This document shows positions 23,510 to 33,059 of a DNA stretch of 64,000 bases, in pieces. Positions within the stretch are counted from its first letter, which is position 1, and each line of letters begins with the position of its first letter. A program made the translations under genes and the position numbers. The DNA comes from Melastoma dodecandrum (taxonomy: Eukaryota > Streptophyta > Magnoliopsida > Myrtales > Melastomataceae), in the NCBI GenBank assembly GCA_029817715.1, contig JARUPY010000539.1, positions 8,841,501-8,905,500 of the forward strand. Direction: 5' to 3'. The notes under the pieces were generated by a model, which was not told where the DNA came from, did no database searches, and was given only the letters and a program-made list of their open reading frames with translations.

Positions 23510-25069
23510 TGTGAACACTCTGCTTTTATCTCTCAAGATGAACCTCAAGGCATTGATGATGCGCTTGATGATCCTAATTGGATTCTTGCTATGCAAGAGG
23601 AATTGAACCAATTTGAGAGAAACAAAGTTTGGAGTTTAGTACCTAGACCCAATGATCGTTCCATTATTGGAACAAAATGGGTTTATCGAAATAAACTTGA
23701 CGAGTCTGGAAATGTTGTAAGAAACAAAGCTAGACTTGTAGCAAAAGGTTACTCACAAGAAGAAGGCATCGATTATGATGAAACGTTCGCCCCAGTGGCG
23801 CGTCTAGAAGCAATACGCTTACTTCTAGCGTATGCTTGCTATAATAATTTCAAGTTATTTCAAATGGATGTGAAAAGTGCTTTCCTAAATGGTGATATAA
23901 AAGAGGAAGTCTATGTTGAACAACCTCCTGGATTCACCGATCCAAAGTATCGTAATCATGTTTATAAGCTCTCTAAAGCTTTGTATGGGCTTAAGCAAGC
24001 TCCGCGAGCATGGTACGAAAAGCTTAGTTCCTTTCTTATAGCAAAGGGATATAGGCGTGGAAAAATTGATACAACATTGTTTCTTAAGAAACAGGATGCT
24101 GATCTTTTAGTTGCTCAAATATATGTCGATGACATTATATTTGGTTCAACTAATGAAAAATTATGTAATGAATTCTCTGATCTAATGAAAGGAGAATTTG
24201 AAATGAGTCTCATGGGAGAACTTACTTTCTTCCTCGGACTTCAAATTAAACAAACGGAAGATGGAATTTTCATCCATCAAGAAAAGTACAGCAAACAGTT
24301 GCTCAAGAAATTTGATCTTGAGAATGCTAAACCTTTGTCAACTCCAATTGGTAGTAATACCAAAATTGATAAAGACGAAAGTGGAAAGGAAATTGATTCC
24401 AAGCTATACAGAAGTATGATAGGATCATTGCTATATCTTACTGCTTCACGACTAGATATCATGTTCAGCGTATGCTTATGCGCTAGATATCAGTCTGCTC
24501 CAAAAGAGTCACACCTTGCTGCAGTTAAGAGGATCTTTCGATACCTCGCAGGAACTGTTAGCTTAGGTCTGTGGTATCCAAGAGAATCGTTGCTGGATCC
24601 TAGAGGATATTCAGATGCTGACTATGCTGGATGTCGTATTGATAGGAAAAGCACGTCTGGTAGTTGCCAACTATTGGGAAATATGCTTATTTCCTGGTTC
24701 TCTAAGAAGCAGACAACTGTCACTCTATCCACAGCTGAGGCTGAATACGTATCAGCAGCTAGTTGCTGTGCGCAGTTACTATGGATGCGACAACAACTCG
24801 AAGATTATGATCTTCATTTTGATTCTATTCCAATAATGTGTGATAACACAAGTGCAATTAATTTATCACGAAATCCTGTCTATCACTCAAGATCTAAGCA
24901 TATTGAGTTGAGACACCACTTTCTATGTGATAATGTACAAAGCGGTAAAGTTGATATTCAGTATATAAATACTGAGCAACAGCTTGCTGATATACTTACT
25001 AAACCGCTTGACAAGGAGATGTTTGAGTATTTACGAAATGAATTAGGGATATGTAATCCAAATCTCTGA
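23510..25069 (+). CDS. Copia pol part 2: reverse transcriptase and RNase H
   Basis: It continues in frame after TAA 23507. The RT begins around [18 protein letters not shown], followed by [31 protein letters not shown] and [14 protein letters not shown]; the catalytic motif YVDD lies near 24122-24133. RNase H follows, with [30 protein letters not shown] and [13 protein letters not shown], ending with ADILTKPLD. The domains look complete and uninterrupted. It copies element RNA into cDNA. The terminal TGA is followed by another in-frame stop before the third ORF, so simple readthrough into that ORF is not possible in this copy. Confidence 0.95.
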   Translation, partial: CEHSAFISQDEPQGIDDALDDPNWILAMQEELNQFERNKVWSLVPRPNDRSIIGTKWVYRNKLDESGNVVRNKARLVAKGYSQEEGIDYDETFAPVARLEAIRLLLAYACYNNFKLFQMDVKSAFLNGDIKEEVYVEQPPGFTDPKYRNHVYKLSKALYGLKQAPRAWYEKLSSFLIAKGYRRGKIDTTLFLKKQDADLLVAQIYVDDIIFGSTNEKLCNEFSDLMKGEFEMSLMGELTFFLGLQIKQTEDGIFIHQEKYSKQLLKKFDLENAKPLSTPIGSNTKIDKDESGKEIDSKLYRSMIGSLLYLTASRLDIMFSVCLCARYQSAPKESHLAAVKRIFRYLAGTVSLGLWYPRESLLDPRGYSDADYAGCRIDRKSTSGSCQLLGNMLISWFSKKQTTVTLSTAEAEYVSAASCCAQLLWMRQQLEDYDLHFDSIPIMCDNTSAINLSRNPVYHSRSKHIELRHHFLCDNVQSGKVDIQYINTEQQLADILTKPLDKEMFEYLRNELGICNPNL

Positions 25070-25186
25070 GATGATAATATTGTCATCTAATTATTTTGAG
25101 AAAGTTTTGATAGGAAAATAAAAATTTCCAATGGTGCCATTTCATTCCCATTCTTTTTATTTCCTTCTTTATTCTACAAAACATTT

Positions 25187-25288
25187 TATAAAAAGAAAAC
25201 CACCTACGGTTTCTTTTCAAATCCCTAACTTCCCTCGTTTCTTCTTCAACCTCGACCCTCTTCCTTCTTCTCCATTTCTCCTCCGAAA
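25187..25288 (+). promoter_or_regulatory. TATA-like box and pyrimidine-rich leader before the third ORF
   Basis: TATAAAA at 25187-25193 lies about 95 bases before the ATG at 25289, and the stretch 25217-25282 is strongly pyrimidine-rich (repeated TTCTTC and CTCCT), like a plant gene leader. The arrangement would suit an internal promoter for the third ORF. It is inferred from sequence only; splicing from the LTR transcript is the alternative. Confidence 0.35.
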
Positions 25289-26965
25289 ATGGCACCCAAA
25301 TCCGCGAAATCTGGAAAGGGCAAGGGAATTCCCAAGAAACGGTCACAATCTGTGACTGCTTCCACCCAGCAAACCTCTGCTGTGGAGCCTCCGTCAGTTC
25401 CTGAGGGGGAGCCCTTGATGATGCAAACCCCTGCTCCGGTGGTCACTGAGACCAAGGAGACACCTGCTGCGGTTCCTGCCAAGGACAATGTGGCTTCGAC
25501 TGGTGATGCCACCACTTTTGGCGAGCCTGAGGATGCTACGGAAAAAACCCTCGATGTTGAGGAGGAAACCGCTCCACCGGAGGCGGTTACCAAGTCTACT
25601 TCTGCGTCTCCCAAAGCAGCAAACTCCCCTGCTTCTGATGAGGAGACTCAAGCCGAAAAGGGCAAGAAAAGCGCTGAGGATCCTGAGGATTTCCAGAGCG
25701 CTGATGAACAGGACTCTTTGGCTGAAGAGACTCCTGACGAGGATGGGAATGTGGAGGTGATCGGCTCTGTTCAGATTCCTCCGATTCGCTCTTCTCTTGG
25801 TGTTGCCTCTCGCACCAGGATGAAGCGACCTTATGCTGGTATAAGGGATGATATGCATTCTGGCTCTCCTATTCACAAGAAAGTGAGAAATGCAGATTCT
25901 TCTGTTTTTATTCCTGCGGTTGATCAGTATGTTTCTCTGGCTGAATTAAATCGGATTCTTGCTGATGATACTATGCCGAATAGAAACACGACCAAGCGCA
26001 ACATTGCTGCATGCAAGCGTGTAGACTTTGATTGGTTTACTCAACATGAGCTCTGCTTTGCTGAGATGTTTGAAAGGTTGACCTGGCGATCCTTTTGTGA
26101 ATATGATGGCATCAGTTCCATCTCAAAATTCAAGGAATTCTATGCCAATATTACCTTTCATAAGGAAGATTCTCTCATTAAATTCATCAAGGTGTTGGTA
26201 GATGAGAAAACCTTTGTTTTCTCTGTGTTTGATGTCTGCCGCCTCTTTGAATCTGATCTTGTTAACAACCTGAGGGTGATCAGTGAAGGAAAGCTGGAAG
26301 CTTATCAGACCATCAACGATGGTGAGGTGGTTGCTGTCAGCGGATATCTACAGAACACCGGGCTGAGTTTCAGCAACCGGATGTTTCACAAGGCAGTAAT
26401 GTCTTGCTTGGCCCCTCGGATTGGCAGCATCGACACTGTCATGCCAAGAGATTGGAATATGATGGTTCATCTTAAAAGAGGTATTCCTATGAACTTGGGA
26501 AGTGTGATATTTGGCCATATGGCATCTCGTGTTCAGGACGAGAACAGGGCACTTCCATTTGCACATGTTATCACTGCATTGCTGCAGTTCTATGGGGAGC
26601 AGATTGTTCCTGTAAATCAAATGGACACCTGGACTACTCAGGTTATTGGAGCTAACTCTGTAGCAAGTATGGGCTACCAGTATGTGGATGGTGTTTTTGT
26701 CAAGAAACCAACCAAGCGACAGATCGCTGCTTCTGTCCGTGGCAAGTCCACAGTTGCACTTGGCAAGCAACGCTATGCTGAACGTGAGAAGGCGGCTTCT
26801 TCATCCAAGGATGAGTTCCCTTCTTCTTCCAAACTTCAGAAAGTCCTCTGTGAGGAACTAGGCTACACCAGGCGCTCCATTCTTGAAAGGCTGGATGGAT
26901 TTGCTGAGAGGCTGACCCGCCTGGAAAATATGGTCCAGACCTTGCTTGATAATGCTGAGGATTGA
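25289..26965 (+). CDS. SIRE third ORF, putative plant transposon protein-like
   Basis: 558 residues, intact. The N-terminus is basic (KSAKSGKGKGIPKKR), followed by a low-complexity acidic Pro/Ala/Thr/Glu-rich stretch to about residue 170 and a KRPYAG...HKKVRN basic patch. From about residue 205 to 470 there is a globular region with SKFKEFYANITF and NLGSVIFGHMAS, resembling the 'putative plant transposon protein' domain found in many plant retroelement ORFs. The C-terminus (about 525-553) is a short coiled coil (ILERLDGFAERLTRLENM). SIRE elements carry an extra ORF here, often called env-like, but I see no signal peptide or obvious membrane segment, so an envelope role is not supported. The same frame number as pol but separated by stops. 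Function unknown. Confidence 0.85.
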   Translation: MAPKSAKSGKGKGIPKKRSQSVTASTQQTSAVEPPSVPEGEPLMMQTPAPVVTETKETPAAVPAKDNVASTGDATTFGEPEDATEKTLDVEEETAPPEAVTKSTSASPKAANSPASDEETQAEKGKKSAEDPEDFQSADEQDSLAEETPDEDGNVEVIGSVQIPPIRSSLGVASRTRMKRPYAGIRDDMHSGSPIHKKVRNADSSVFIPAVDQYVSLAELNRILADDTMPNRNTTKRNIAACKRVDFDWFTQHELCFAEMFERLTWRSFCEYDGISSISKFKEFYANITFHKEDSLIKFIKVLVDEKTFVFSVFDVCRLFESDLVNNLRVISEGKLEAYQTINDGEVVAVSGYLQNTGLSFSNRMFHKAVMSCLAPRIGSIDTVMPRDWNMMVHLKRGIPMNLGSVIFGHMASRVQDENRALPFAHVITALLQFYGEQIVPVNQMDTWTTQVIGANSVASMGYQYVDGVFVKKPTKRQIAASVRGKSTVALGKQRYAEREKAASSSKDEFPSSSKLQKVLCEELGYTRRSILERLDGFAERLTRLENMVQTLLDNAED

Positions 26966-27200
26966 GCCATGCTCTCCGTTTAGGATTGAGCTACTCTCCT
27001 TTATCTTTAGGTGTCTGCTTTGTTGTTCTAGAATGAGCTATGCTCTTCTATTTCTAAACTTGTTTAATAAACTGTTTCGTTTTGATGCATCGCAGCAACT
27101 GTTGGCTGCTGACTTTGTCTTTTGGGTGCTAGCATATTCTTGCTGCACTAGTAATAAAACTATCCTTTGTTATCCTCTTTTCTTTTTCTTTTTGATATGA

Positions 27201-27308
27201 CAAAAAGGGGGAGAAGAATAAGTTCAGGGGGAGTTAAGGATTTAAGGGGGAGTTGACACAAGCTCGATCCCTAAGTCCATATTTTGTCATCATCAAAAAG
27301 GGGGAGAA
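27201..27308 (+). promoter_or_regulatory. Array of four polypurine tracts, last one the PPT
   Basis: AAGGGGGAG-like tracts lie at 27201-27214, 27225-27233, 27244-27252 and 27294-27308. The last directly abuts the 3' LTR start at 27309 and is the likely plus-strand primer. A 12-base arm TCATCATCAAAA (27287-27298) just before it is perfectly complementary to TTTTGATGATGA inside the LTR (27320-27331). Confidence 0.85.
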
Positions 27309-29320
27309 TGTTGACCTGGTTTTGATGATGAACTTAAGCGACATGTTACTGGTGGTCAGTAATAATGTTTCACAAAGTTATGTGTTCATTCTTAGTGATG
27401 AGCTTGAGCAATACGTTGCTGAACCACAGCTAGTAGCAGTTATATATTATAGCATTCCAGTACACTGTTACTGTGATATTACGCATAGAAGTTGAAAATA
27501 TGGAAACATATTTTTAATAATCATGATTTATTCCAAGATTTATTTTAATCTATCTCAGATAATTATTCTGAGTGTCTAGGTTCGTTTAACGTAGCCTAAT
27601 GATCTAATTATAAACTATTAGGCAACAAAATATATTGAGATTATCTTTCCAATTGTTATTTTTGGAAACAAAATATATCTTTGATTCCCTGCAGCAACGT
27701 CTCGCTGTAATGGGAGAAAATATCAAATTAAATATATTTGATCATCACAATCGATTAAATAAGATATGATTAGATAATATAGATTGGAAATAAATTATCT
27801 AATTGATACAATTGAAGGAAGTTACCGTTGGATTTTTCCTTCTATGGGACAGCGAACGTTGAGCAGATCGTTGCTGTGTCCTCGCTGCCAGTTTTGGCAA
27901 CAAATCTCGAAGATTGCCTGGACGTCCCTTATGCTTCTTTCTCCGTTATAATCAGACCAAGGACGATATTTTTCTCCTTGCCTTTGTGCATCTGTGTGGT
28001 CTGTGTGGTCTGTGTGGTCTGTGTGAGCTTTGTGCGTCGACGGAGAGCGGAAGGTGCTAAGTGTCTCCTGGTTCTTTCTCTTGCAAGCTGCGTGTGAGAG
28101 TGTCAAGGGGCTGAGGTCAGATCCCTTGAATCGTCTGAGATGGACTAGGTGTCCCCGGTGCGTTCAACGAGCAACCGGCGAATCGTCTAAGGGAAGCTAA
28201 GTGAATACCTGCTCTGAATTCAGTAACCGGTTACTGACCCATCGGCAAGAAGCCGTTCTTGTCGTGTCTTTTCGCAGGGAAGTGTCAAGCCTACGGAGTT
28301 TGAGCAGTTAGACACGCACTTGCGGGTGCGCGCCAGAAGTCTCGTGCCTGCAGGGTAGAGCAGGAGTTGGGAACGCCGCCGGAGTGGAAAGAGTTCCTCC
28401 CGAGCACAGGGGTGCTGTGCAGAAGTCTTGAACGCCTGATACAGAGGGTTAGTAAAGCAGGTTGCGTGGAAGCCAACGGATCGTTAAATTCCACCTTAGG
28501 CACTGGGTGTGCTGTGCAGTGAGTCACGGCTGTGGTAACCGTGCACTTCCGAACTGAGTGTAGGACGGATACCTTCTAAGTGGCTTTGTGGTTTTCTTTG
28601 TGATCTTTGTGGTTCCTATCTTCGTGATTTTTGTGGTTCAACTTTGTGGTTGTCTCTTAAGCAAGTGCAGGCTTATCTTAAGGAGAGACAAGATCTGTGT
28701 GGAAATCCTCTGCTGAACGATAAAGTGCTGAAGCAATCCTTTGCTGTGAAGCAGAAACGAGCTGCTCTCTGAGAATACATTCTTCACCGTAAGGAGTTAT
28801 CTGCGAGGATTTATACTCTAACATAACGTTGTCTGTGTTCTTTGATAAGTCAGGTTTATATTAAGCGACAACGAGCTGTGTGGAATCCATTGAGCTACCA
28901 ACTGCTGAGGATAAGCATCATTCTGCTGGAAACGAGAAGACGTCCACTGTGTGAGGAGCTGACCGTTGCCAGGAGTGATCATCTGTTGTACGGGATTCTA
29001 AATCTCACTTTGTGAGAGGAACATACGCCTAGTGCAAGGGCTTTTTGCACCCATTATTTTATATAGTGGAATCACCTTGTTGGTGGAAAGTGGACGTAGG
29101 TCAATTAAGGCCGAACCACTATAAATCACTGTGTCCATTACGATCGCGCAACACTCGTACGAAAACCTACTCGACAAAATCGTAACAGTTACAGTAAGGT
29201 ATTTCTCATTCTGAGAAACGCTTTGCTGTGATACAGTACGCTTCCGCTTACACCGAGAAAGGGCGAAAAAGTGATAAACACTAATTCACCCCCCTCTTAG
29301 TGTACATAAACGATCCAACA
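27309..29320 (+). repeat. 3' LTR of the copia element
   Basis: 2012 bp, TG...CA, about 98% identical by eye to the 5' LTR. It is followed by the AGATC target duplication at 29321-29325. Confidence 0.95.
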
Positions 29321-29325
29321 AGATC
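29321..29325. repeat. Target-site duplication of the copia element (right)
   Basis: AGATC, identical to 18243-18247. Confidence 0.95.
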
Positions 29326-29550
29326 AAATCCGATAAATTGTAGAAATCTTATGAATTGAATGCAAAGCATGGGGGATGAAAATATAATGCAGCATGGTTG
29401 TGGAATGAAAATATAATGCAGCATCGGAGTTTCAAAAGCTGCTGCGAGATGAAGCAGGACGAGAACAATGGACACGCTACGGATCATGGAGCGCGTTGCT
29501 CATCATCTCGTCACATGGACTTCACACTCGTTCCAGGGCGATTCACATCT

Positions 29551-30360
29551 CTAGGCAAAGGAAGAAAGGATGACTAAAAACAGGATCCGATGTCTGATTG
29601 CAACGCAAGGCCATGTCTTCCTTACGTCGCACGACGCGGACCCGTGCATGGCATAAAAGTCAGAAGAGTACACTGGTTCACCCGTTTTTAACATGGCTAG
29701 ATCGGGACATGGGTGGTCGGCTCCTAAATGCATAACCATTTCCCCAGTAGTTAATCTTGCATATAAATCAGGACAAGAAAAACAGTCATTCTGTGAAGCA
29801 GATTCTTCGGCTTTAGAAGTGGCTTCTGCTTCCCTGATTTTGGAATCCAATGTTTCTACAGTGGCATTGTGGCACCTTTTCCGTGATACACGGTAGTTGT
29901 TAACCTGAAGTTGTTGGTCCAGAATTATGCCGGCTATATGTTTTTCCTCGGACCAGAGCCTCTGCATGAGAAAGCTCGCTCTTGGAAGACTTACGAGAAT
30001 CCTGAGGTTCCTCGTCCTTCGATTTCTCGTCATCACCCTCTTTAGACCCCTTTGACTGAGTCTCACCTTTATAACACTTCTCCTTGCTGAGTTGATTTTT
30101 CCTACCTTATCTCCATCCAGTGAAATTATGATCTCCAAGAGAGCCCCATCGATACCAGATAATACGGCCTATTGATAAGTAGCGGAATTGAAATTCCCAA
30201 CCGACGACATGTCAGAGAAGATTTTTTTTTTCTATCACCGAACATGTTTCAAATGAAAAGTATAAGATAATGTCAGCCAAATCTTACTTGAATTAGTCCA
30301 CGGTGATCACGAGTCTTGTTCTCGGCCGAGGGTGCTAGTTGGTCTAACGTCGCCATGATT
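29551..30360 (-). pseudogene. Unrecognised exon-like region
   Basis: On the minus strand an ATG near 30353 opens MATLDQLAPSAENK and runs to a good donor (CAA|GTAAGATTTGG, about 30284). A second candidate exon follows an AG near 30175 and reads LSGIDGALLEIIISLDGDK before GTAGGAA. Further on, one frame reads KEGDDEKSKDEEPQDSRKSS, an acidic/basic stretch typical of a real disordered protein region, but it is out of frame with the previous piece, and a 195-codon open frame overlaps in another frame. I do not recognise the family. It may be a decayed gene or a gene with small introns; no downstream gene end was identified. Confidence 0.3.
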
Positions 30361-30385
30361 CCCGTTATTCACGTACCCTGCAAGG

Positions 30386-31690
30386 ATGTGGAGCATGACG
30401 TGCGGTTATCTTATTCAAAGAAAATCTCAACAGCCCATGACTCTTCCCGAGATCTTTGGGGAGATTCTCCTTTTATTTCTACTGAAGTTCTTTGATAAAA
30501 GAGGAAGAGAGCTTACCTACAGACGACACGCAGACCTGGAAACGCTCTTGCCGCCGTCTACAACCATTTCTAACGACCCCAAGGTAGGTCTAAACGACAT
30601 CCACGGAGAACCCCGTTGACCCCCAACCCAAACGGAACGTGCGACAACAACGAGGGGGATGGCATGCTTCTTGTGGCAGCGAACTTCAGCTTCTCTGGCG
30701 AAGTGGCCTTACCAATCCCAATTCCACATTTTGATGGAGGACTGTCTCCAAGCTCCTCGCAGACGCACGTCAACGTCAATAGGAGCTCTCATTTTTTGTT
30801 TGACTATTTTCTTTCCTTGAGCAGGTACACACCACGGAGAAGGCAACCAGTCTCGCAGCTTCTTCTCCAAGTCCTCTTTCTTCCTTGATGACCTTCGTCC
30901 TAGGACAGAGCCAAAGCTTCACCCCACCTCCTCCTATCTCGGCTCTAAGGCAGCCTCCCGGTAGATGCTACTCAACAAACAACAACCTCTTGCAGCAAAT
31001 TCTCCGACAGCGGCTGACAAGACCAGCCGCGGCAGCCCAGTAATAGCAAGCTCTCCGACTCTCAGTCCGCTACAACGAGGAGTCAACGATCGCTTCATGA
31101 GTAGTAGACGGCCCCAAGGCGGCGCTCCTTTTGTCGCTGAGCTTCAGCAGACTGCTCCAATCTCGGTTACTGGAGTCCCATTAACACAACGCCAACTCCG
31201 GTGACTGTCGAGTGAAGAAGGTGCCACAGCCCCGTCCCAGCTTCAACAAACGACGACCCCGAGCTAGATGACGCATGGAGGATCTCTGCCGTCTCCTTCT
31301 TGGCTCACTCGCCTCCTGACATGATGCTTTCCCCCCACCGTCTCTCTTCGTCGACCTGTTGCTTTGGGATCTAGGGCGTTCCCAACTCAGATCGCGACTG
31401 AGGTTCCCTACGGCAATCAGCCCATACCTTGCCGACATGCCGAGCCTACAATAGACTTGACCCTCCCGCAACAGCGTCCCCACTAGCGGCGACCCCAGCT
31501 TCTCGAAGTTTACGTCGGCAGCCATGAGTAACTTCTGACCCAGCGCCGGTTTCGGCCATCGTCGATCCCCAAAAAAATGCCTGCCATAGCCCAGGATCGC
31601 TCCTCTCGGCGATTCGTGACCGCGTCGAGAGTCCTCCTCACATCTAAAAGCAGACCCAATCTCCCTCGTGGCTGTAAAGGTGAAATCATC
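30386..31690. other. GC-rich block upstream of LTR family A copy 3
   Basis: GC-rich Ser/Pro/Arg-biased frames on both strands with no recognisable domain, ending near TTAGGGTCTAATTTT before AT-rich DNA. The position and composition parallel 12160-13560 relative to copy 2. Confidence 0.35.
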
Positions 31691-31699
31691 TTTACCTCT

Positions 31700-33020
31700 C
31701 CTGGTTAGGGTCTAATTTTATTTTATAAAAAAAAATGATATTTTTACATGTGACCTTGACTTGGACATTTCATTTAGTCATTAAGTTAATAATGTGCACA
31801 TTTCATATTTGCACGATTACTTGAGCTGAATTTTATTTTATTATCACTTTTTTATATAACAAAAATTAATTAATTAAATTGGGCAATTTTGTGCACATGT
31901 GCATTTTTTTTAAAGAACAATTATTAATTAGTTTTAACACCTCTGGTTCAGATTTTTTACATTTTTTGCGATTATATTTACAAGACTTTGACATTCCTAT
32001 TATTTATTTTCCATGAAAATAATATGACGAAAATTTGGACTTTCTAAATAATCGTAATCTTTCTTTAATTACCTCATACAGTAAGACATGCCTTTCTTTT
32101 CTCTATTTGATCATGTTTCATTCAAATTTAATCAATACTAAACATGATTGTATTTTTATCTTTACATGTATACTGAGCATACAACTTCGGAAGGTTGACA
32201 CCAAAGTTTCGAAGACTACTTAAAGGCGCGTGTATCAAACCGCGTGGATCTCTCCGCATGTGTAAAAACGGCGATGTCAAGATAATAAAGTGGCCCCAAC
32301 CGTCATCTCAGGAACATGAGGGAGGTGCGGGCATCCCGCTATTTTGTTATTTGCTCATGTAACGGGTCGTGGGCCCAAGTGCATAGGCCCACGATCACCA
32401 CCCTTCCTCGCTCCCTTTTAGGATTTTATCGTCGCATGTTGTTTGATAAACCAATGCATATGAGTTCGGGCCCAAAAAGCCCGAATAGGGTCCAACGGTG
32501 GTAAAACATTGACATGAGTCCGGAGCCATGCCCGAATCGAGTCCAACACTCGTTAACCAAAAGCAAACTTTTGGAGCAAACGCCACCCTTTCGCATGTTT
32601 AATGTAAGAGTTAGTAATTAGGAATCCCTGAACCAGCTATTTTTCCGACTTAACAGTTTTAAAACAAAGTCGATGGCGACTCCGTAATAGTTTACCTAAG
32701 TTAAACAACAACTCATTTTTACAAACGGAGCCATTTTTGGATGGGTGACGGCAACACGAGCCGCTCCTTGAATCCTCCCCGAATTTCCCAAGCGAGGTCT
32801 CACGCAGCCTTTCGCCAGTCGCCTTCAAGGACTGCAGGCAGTTGGCGAAACGCCTCACAGATCCGTTCGGGAACCAAGGAAGGGTTCAACCCGTTGCCCT
32901 TCCACAGCGTCCGACGCTCGAGTCGTGATGCCGACTAGATTGGGCCTCGGGGAGCGGGCCCGGATCCTCTTGTTGCTGGAGCCGTCGCGCGCGTGCTAGA
33001 CCGGAAGGCGCGAGTACAGT
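31700..33020 (+). mobile_element. Ty3/gypsy LTR-PBS-leader fragment (family A, copy 3)
   Basis: The AT-rich part to about 32220 is followed by sequence aligned with copy 1 (4050-4850): the CCCAAGTGCATAGGCCCAC run, the PBS-like TGGCGACTCCG at 32674-32684, and the leader ending near 33020 with GCGCGTGCTAGACCGGAAGG. The leader leads directly into PMD-like sequence on the same strand, so this could be the 5' end of the element that carried the PMD piece. Confidence 0.55.
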
Positions 33021-33059
33021 GACTATAATCCCAGTGAGATTATCCAAATCCTAAGCACA

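Larger units (their letters stand above)
18248..29320 (+). mobile_element. Full-length Ty1/copia retrotransposon, SIRE/Maximus lineage
   Basis: An 11,073-bp element with TG...CA LTRs of 2023 and 2012 bp, a 5-bp AGATC target duplication, an initiator-tRNA-Met-type PBS, gag, protease-integrase, RT-RNase H, a third ORF and a PPT next to the 3' LTR. The order PR-INT-RT-RH defines copia. The large size, long LTRs, two-knuckle gag and extra ORF after pol point to the SIRE/Maximus lineage. Comparing the LTRs by eye gives about 35-40 substitutions (about 2%) plus small repeat-number changes, so the insertion is fairly recent. Two in-frame TAA codons interrupt gag-pol (21926 and 23507), so the copy is probably not autonomous. 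It inserted into a PMD-like remnant. Confidence 0.97.
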
